From assembly GCA_030674185.1 (NCBI GenBank), contig JAPXFY010000026.1, positions 57,190,109-57,254,108 of the forward strand: DNA of 64,000 bases. Reading direction: 5' to 3'. Positions 58,736-64,000 of the stretch are shown one piece after another. The notes beneath the pieces are model-generated. The model was not told the origin of the DNA, ran no database searches, and worked only from the letters and a program-made list of their open reading frames with translations. Every line of letters begins with the position of its first letter. Position 1 is the first letter of the stretch. Position numbers and translations under genes: made by a program. Source of the stretch: Monoplex corrugatus. Lineage: Eukaryota > Mollusca > Gastropoda > Littorinimorpha > Ranellidae.

Positions 58736-60480
58736 GGACCCTCCTCATCTCATCCAATCACACACTCCCCCTATCTTATCCACTAAACACACACTTCCTC
58801 TATCCTATCCATTCACATGTATATACATTCCCTCATCTCATCCAATCACACTCCCCTAATCTCATCCACTAAACACACACACTCCCTCTATCTTATCCAT
58901 TCACACATACATACACTCCCTCATCTCATCAATTCACACTTACTTCCCCTACCTCATCCAATAACACATGCTCCTCCATTTCAAACCTTCACATACACTC
59001 CCCAATCTCATCCACTTACACTCCCCCCATTTAATCCCTAAACATACACACTCTCCCTATCTCATCCATTTACACTCCCCCCATTTAATCCCTTTACACA
59101 CACTCTCCGTATCACCCATTTACACCCCCCCCCCCCATTTAATCCCTAAACATACACACACTCTCCCTATCTCACCCACCTACACTCCCCCCATTAAATC
59201 CCTAAACATACACACACTCTCCCTATCTCACCCATTTACACTCCCCCCATTAAATCCCTAAACATACACACACTCTCCCTATCTCATCCACCTACACTCC
59301 CCCCATTAAATCCCTAAACATACACACACTCTCCCTATCTCATCCACCTACACTCCCCCCATTTAATCCCTAAACAACACACACTCTCCATATCTCACCC
59401 ATTACACTCCCCCCCCCCCCCCCCCCATTTAATCCCTAAACATACATGATACACACACTCTCCGTATCTCACCCACCTACACTCCCCCCATTAAATCCCT
59501 TAACACACACACACTCTCCCTATCTCACCCACCTACACTCCCCCATTTAATCCCTTAACATACACACACTCTCCCTATCTCACCCATTTACACTCCCCCC
59601 ATTTAATCCCTTAACATACACACACTCTCTCTATCTCATCCACCTACACTCCCCCCATTTAATCCCTAAACATACACACACTCTCTGTATCTCACCCATT
59701 TACACTCCCCCATTTAATCCCTAAACATACACACACTCTCCCTATCTCACCCACCTACACTCTCCCCATTAAATCCCTTAACATACACACACTCTCCCTA
59801 TCTCACCCACCTACACTCCCCCCATTAAATCCCTTAACATACACACACTCTCCCTATCTCACCCACCTACACTCCCCCCCATTAAATCCTTTAACATACA
59901 CACTCTCTCCGTATCTCACCCACCTACACTCCCCCCATTAAATCCCTTAACACACACACACTCTCCCTATCTCATCCACCTACACTCCCCCATTTAATTC
60001 CTTAACATACACACACTCTCCGTATTTCACCCACCTACACTCCCCCCATTAAATCCCTTAACACACACACACTCTCCCTATCTCACCCACCTACACTCCC
60101 CATTTAATCCCTTAACATACACACACTCTCCCTATCTCATCCATTTACACTCCCCCATTTAATCCCTAAACATACACACACTCTCCCTATCTCATCCATT
60201 TACACTCCCCCATTTAATCCCTTAACATACACACACTCTCCCTATCTCACCCATTTACACTCCCCCCATTTAATCCCTAAACATACACACACTCTCCCTA
60301 TCTCACCCACCTACACTCCCCCATTTAATCCCTTAACACACACACACTCTCCCTATCTCATCCACCTACACTCCCCCATTTAATCCCTTAACATACACAC
60401 ACTCTCCCTATCTCATCCACCTACACTCCCCCATTTAATCCCTTAACATACACACTCTCCCTATCTCATCCATTTACATT
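58736..60480. repeat. ~56-bp C-rich minisatellite array
   Basis: About 30 units of ACACTCTCCCTATCTCATCC, ACCTACACTCCCCCCATTTA, ATCCCTTAACATACAC. C-runs vary from 5 to 18 (longest at about 59408-59426). Older irregular units occupy 58736-58970. Confidence 0.93.
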
Positions 60481-60649
60481 CCTTTATTGTAGTTCAAAAC
60501 AGACGCGTAAAGTTTAGCAAAGACACATTAGACAAATGGCTTTTAGTCAATGACCTGCAAGCTTTATCACTGAAATAAGTAATTACTGTCACCGTCTCCC
60601 CTGTTGCCCCCAACCCCCACTTCCACGCCAACACACTCTTATCACTTAC

Positions 60650-60743
60650 CTAGCCTCTGGTCAGCTATTCGCTGGGACTGGCCCACTTGTGACTGTAGTT
60701 CTGTCTTCTCTGCCACTAGGATGCCTATGGTCTGTATATGAAC
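60650..60743 (-). CDS. GOLGA2: GOLGA2 exon 3
   Basis: 94 bp, phase 0 in, phase 1 out, donor gtaagt, acceptor TATGGTCAG. Encodes [31 protein letters not shown]. Human [20 protein letters not shown] is nearly identical. I chose the acceptor before GTTCATATACAG rather than the inner CAG because VHIQ is conserved. Confidence 0.93.
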
Positions 60744-61198
60744 CTGACCATATCAACCACATCAAAGTCTGTAAGTGTGGGAATCAGAATATGAACCAGA
60801 TCACACAAACGTCTCTACGTGCAGGCATCAACATCACCAGTACAGGCATAAGAACATGAACCTGCCCAGATCAACATCTACCAGTACAGGCATCACAATA
60901 TGAACCTGACCACATCAACATCTGCCAGTACAGGCATCAGAATGAACCGAGGATCAACATCTCCAGTACAGGCATCAAATATGAACCTGACCAGATCAAC
61001 ATCTGCAGTACAGGCATCAGAATATGAACCTGACCAGATTAACATCTGCCAGTACAGGCATCAAATATGAACTGACCACATCACTTGCCATACAGGCATC
61101 ACAATATGACCTGACCACATCACATCTGCCAGTACAGGCATCACAATATGAACCTGACCACGATCAACATCTGCCAGTACAGGCATCAGAGTAGTCTG
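60744..61198 (-). repeat. ~44-bp array anchored on the exon 3 acceptor
   Basis: About nine units containing AATATGAACCTGACCAGATC, AACATCTGCCAGTACAGGCA, TCAC. The block TATGAAC|CTGACCA is the exon 3 5' edge plus acceptor, so every unit includes a splice-acceptor copy. Rightmost units have single-base deletions. Confidence 0.85.
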
Positions 61199-61268
61199 AA
61201 GTCTAATCTTCTCAAATAAGCCTGGATCCAGGTGCTGACAAGTATATCTGCTGGATGTGTTTCCACTA

Positions 61269-61440
61269 ACACACACACACATACCACACACATCAACACA
61301 CATCACCACACACATACACACACACACACACACACCACACACACACACACACATACACACCCCACACATCACACCACACGCCCACACACACACACACACA
61401 CACAACAACACAACACACATACAAACACACACACACATCA
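61269..61440. repeat. (AC)n-rich region
   Basis: Interrupted AC repeats with CACCAC and ACAACA breaks. Confidence 0.9.
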
Positions 61441-61497
61441 ATCACAAACAAACTTGGACAGACAGACAACACCTACTAACATACAGAGAAGAGGGGC

Positions 61498-61650
<153 letters not shown>

Positions 61651-61984
61651 AGCTTTTAAACAAGAGAATAAAAACTTGAATAATGCTGAGCATGAGAAAC
61701 CAAAAAAAGGGAGGAAGAACTGTAGTTAATCAAAGTAACTGTGCCAATAGTACTGTGCTCTTACTACATTAACCATCACACACAACAGAAAAGTGAACCA
61801 CGATCACCAGAAACAAATTTGCAGCTGGCGATCAGTCACCCATCACCCATCAGCATCATCAAGTTAAATGGTAGCCAGCGCAACAGACATCACATCTACT
61901 CTCCTCCATTTACTCTGTTCTTGAGTTTTTGTTCAACTTCATGGCCCTTCAATCCGCTAATGTTCGTGATGTTGTTCATATAGT

Positions 61985-62720
61985 AAGTGGGTGGTCTGCC
62001 CAGATTTCTTTTGGCCTGAATTTATCCTTGTAAAACTGTCATCATTAACTTTGTGTTGGTCTTGCGGGTTACAAGGTGAGTATATTTCATTTGTCTTTTG
62101 TTGGTTTCTGCCAGTAGTTGATATTGGACTGTGACTTCATTAAAAATGCTTTCATTTGTTCTTTTACTGGTCAATTAGACTTTAAGAAGCTGTCTGTAGA
62201 ACCACATTTCTGCTGCTTCAATCGTCATTTCACCTTTCTGCATGTCCAGGCTTCACAGACATAGTATTACTGCCCAGATCAGACATTTTAGAAGTCTGAT
62301 TCTAAGGGCTGTGGGTACGCTTCTATCTTTCCAAATGCTACTGAGCTGGACCATTTTCTGTTTTACAATTCTATTCTTATTTTGGTGTCTTTAGTACAGA
62401 CGTCATCATGAGATTTAACAGGGCTTAAATATTTAAAATCACTCTGATGCAGTCTTGATGACTGAAATATCTTGATACGTTTGACTTTCTTCTCTGATAC
62501 TTTTGTCTTCTTGGCAAATAGATTTAGACTTGCCTTCTTGCCTGTTCCATCTACTCAACACAAAATTCTTTTCATGCTCGTGCTGTTGTCCGATATCAGT
62601 GCAGTATCATCAGCATATTGTAGATATCAAAAAGATAATATGACACTTTCAAATGCTCTGCTGTAATGAACGCCTCTTGCTTGCTGTTTCTGATTTTCTC
62701 GATCATGATTTGTAAAATAA
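61985..62720 (-). mobile_element. LINE family 1, decayed RT fragment
   Basis: Minus-strand pieces: LQYADDTALISDNSTSMKRI near 62600-62640 (YADD active site), KKTKVSEKK, FKYLSP, then toward the 3' end scraps of the CEAWT region (near 62250) and of the VWFYRxL region (near 62195). Same family as 40257-43500, heavily mutated. Confidence 0.65.
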
Positions 62721-62805
62721 CAGCATGTCAGTAGTTCCTCTGAGAAAAAAAAGACCACAAAACAAATAACAAAAAACCTATTCACACATGAACGTGAGAG
62801 TACAC

Positions 62806-62862
62806 AACACACACACACACACACACACACACAACACACACACACACCACACACCCAACCAC
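62806..62862. repeat. (AC)n microsatellite
   Basis: Two AC runs separated by CAACAC, about 12-20 bp left of exon 2. Confidence 0.9.
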
Positions 62863-62873
62863 ACTCCCCATAC

Positions 62874-62975
62874 CTGTAGTTGTTCTTTGAGGGATGCTAC
62901 ATCTTTCTTGTATTTGTCGTTGAAGTTGTTACGTTCTGACTCCAACTGATCTTGCACACTCTGGGCATGATCTCT
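62874..62975 (-). CDS. GOLGA2: GOLGA2 exon 2
   Basis: 102 bp, phase 0 both ends, donor gtatgg, acceptor GGCACAG. Encodes RDHAQSVQDQLESERNNFND, KYKKDVASLKEQLQ. Corresponds to human KKFSEEQAALREQLQ just before [10 protein letters not shown]. Confidence 0.92.
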
Positions 62976-62984
62976 CTGTGCCAC

Positions 62985-62985
62985 C

Positions 62986-63060
<75 letters not shown>

Positions 63061-63072
63061 CACACACACAAT
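62985..63072. repeat. (AC)n microsatellite
   Basis: AC repeat of about 85 bp starting ten bases from the exon 2 acceptor. Confidence 0.95.
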
Positions 63073-63334
63073 TTATGCACAGTCAGCATTACACATATAT
63101 AATTTCTCACAACAACACACTGCACATCTTTTATACAACTATCACATGTCAAAACAATCAACACGCACATCCAATCAAGACAAAGTCTGCAAACTGTGCA
63201 GCAACACAACGACTGCACAGTGTCGTCCAAACAACACAACGACTGCACAGTGTAGGCCAAACAGTAACTGTATTAATATACACATCTGAATAAAAACCCT
63301 GTGTAAGGAATGAAAACAAACAAACAAAAACATC

Positions 63335-63335
<1 letters not shown>

Positions 63336-63408
<73 letters not shown>

Positions 63409-63412
63409 AACT
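63336..63412. repeat. (AC)n microsatellite
   Basis: AC repeat ending six bases from the exon 1 donor. Confidence 0.95.
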
Positions 63413-63418
63413 ACTTAC

Positions 63419-63499
63419 CAGCTGCAAGTTCTGTGTGTTTAACTGCTCATTGGCCTGTGAATGTCTTTCTAGCAAAGCAGCCAGCTCCCTGTTTCGAGC
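63419..63499 (-). CDS. GOLGA2: GOLGA2 exon 1 of window
   Basis: 81 bp, phase 0 both ends, donor gtaagt, acceptor TTGATTTCAG. Encodes ARNRELAALLERHSQANEQL, NTQNLQL, a heptad-rich coiled coil. It is the most 5' exon visible; earlier exons lie beyond the window. Confidence 0.88.
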
Positions 63500-63765
63500 C
63501 TGAAATCAACACATTCATTATCTTCCATTAAACTTCTTGTTCATTAAACTAACCTGAAATCAACATAACAAACCTGAAATCAACACAACTATCATCTTCC
63601 ATTAAACTTCTTGTTCATTAAACTAACCTGAAATCAACATAACAAATCTGAAATCAACACAACTATCACCTTCCATTAAACTTCTTGTTCATTAAACTAA
63701 CCTGAAATCAACATAACAAACTTGAAATCAACACAACTATCACCTTCCATTAAACTTCTTGTTAA
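63500..63765 (-). repeat. ~74-bp array anchored on the exon 1 acceptor
   Basis: Units CCTGAAATCAACACAACTAT, CATCTTCCATTAAACTTCTT, GTTCATTAAACTAA plus the short form CCTGAAATCAACATAACAAA. The first unit starts at 63499/63500, so each unit holds the acceptor GTTGATTTCAG in sense. About 3.5 long units. Confidence 0.9.
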
Positions 63766-63769
63766 TTAA

Positions 63770-63954
63770 CCCTTTGACTCCCGCACCCTGTCCAAAAGCA
63801 TCCTGCATACGTCGATCATGCTAGCAAAGCAAAAACTTAACCCTTTGACTCCTCACCCTATCTAGCAGCTTCCTGCAGGAAGCGGGTGGATAGAGTGAGG
63901 GAGTCAAAGGGTTAATTTTTAGCAGTTGGTGGATAGGTTGTGGGAGTCAAAGGG
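63770..63954. mobile_element. Nested piggyBac-type MITEs
   Basis: Outer element: TTAA at 63766 and 63955, ends CCCTTTGACTCCC / TGGGAGTCAAAGGG. Inside it, at an internal TTAA, sits a 71-bp copy (63841-63911, TTAA at 63837 and 63912) that is almost one long palindrome (CCCTTTGACTCCTCACCCTA ... TAGAGTGAGGGAGTCAAAGG). The outer element is related to 48926-48989. Confidence 0.8.
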
Positions 63955-64000
63955 TTAAACTATCAATACATTCAATGTCTTTTCAATCAACTCCTTTATT

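Noticed and set aside
60650..60731. Shorter exon 3 using the inner CAG acceptor
   Set aside because: It would drop VHIQ, which is conserved in vertebrate GM130. The outer acceptor keeps it and the phase.

Overview
The window is eukaryotic. It holds split genes with GT-AG introns, non-LTR retrotransposons with poly-(TGA) tails, TTAA-flanked piggyBac-type elements and huge tandem repeats. The LINE and SINE families, including a SINE that starts with repeated TTTCAG, resemble those I know from marine gastropods, so a mollusc (probably a caenogastropod snail) is my best guess. This rests on memory of the families, not on a search.

The only host gene I can support is on the minus strand. It is the C-terminal part (about 840 codons) of golgin subfamily A member 2 (GOLGA2/GM130), the coiled-coil cis-Golgi matrix protein. 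Twenty-one exons totalling about 2.5 kb are spread from 63499 down to 19468. All reading phases join correctly, and the peptide is collinear with vertebrate GM130, including [47 protein letters not shown] and TAHRILNLL. The N-terminal exons (p115/Rab1-binding part) lie beyond the right end. About 49 residues expected between exons 12 and 13 are absent, and a 100-N assembly gap (39502-39601) sits exactly there.

Layout: 1-18.7 kb is the 3' flank of GOLGA2. It has no supported host gene and is a patchwork of a foldback-like element, minisatellites (39, 46, 97, 71 and 55 bp units), LINE fragments and a piggyBac-transposase N-terminal remnant. From 18.7 to 63.8 kb is GOLGA2, whose introns are filled by minisatellites (20, 27, 40, 43, 53, 61, 66 bp and others), (CA)n/(GA)n tracts and LINE copies.

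The most unusual signal is that many intron arrays start at, and contain copies of, the neighbouring splice site or exon edge. This is seen for exons 1, 3, 4, 8, 9, 10, 14, 18, 20 and 21. A complete 46-bp exon (exon 12) has been tandemly duplicated with its splice sites at an exact 84-bp period. A second recurring pattern is minisatellites amplified out of LINE coding sequence (43-bp array at 40.3 kb, 61-bp array at 25.1 kb).
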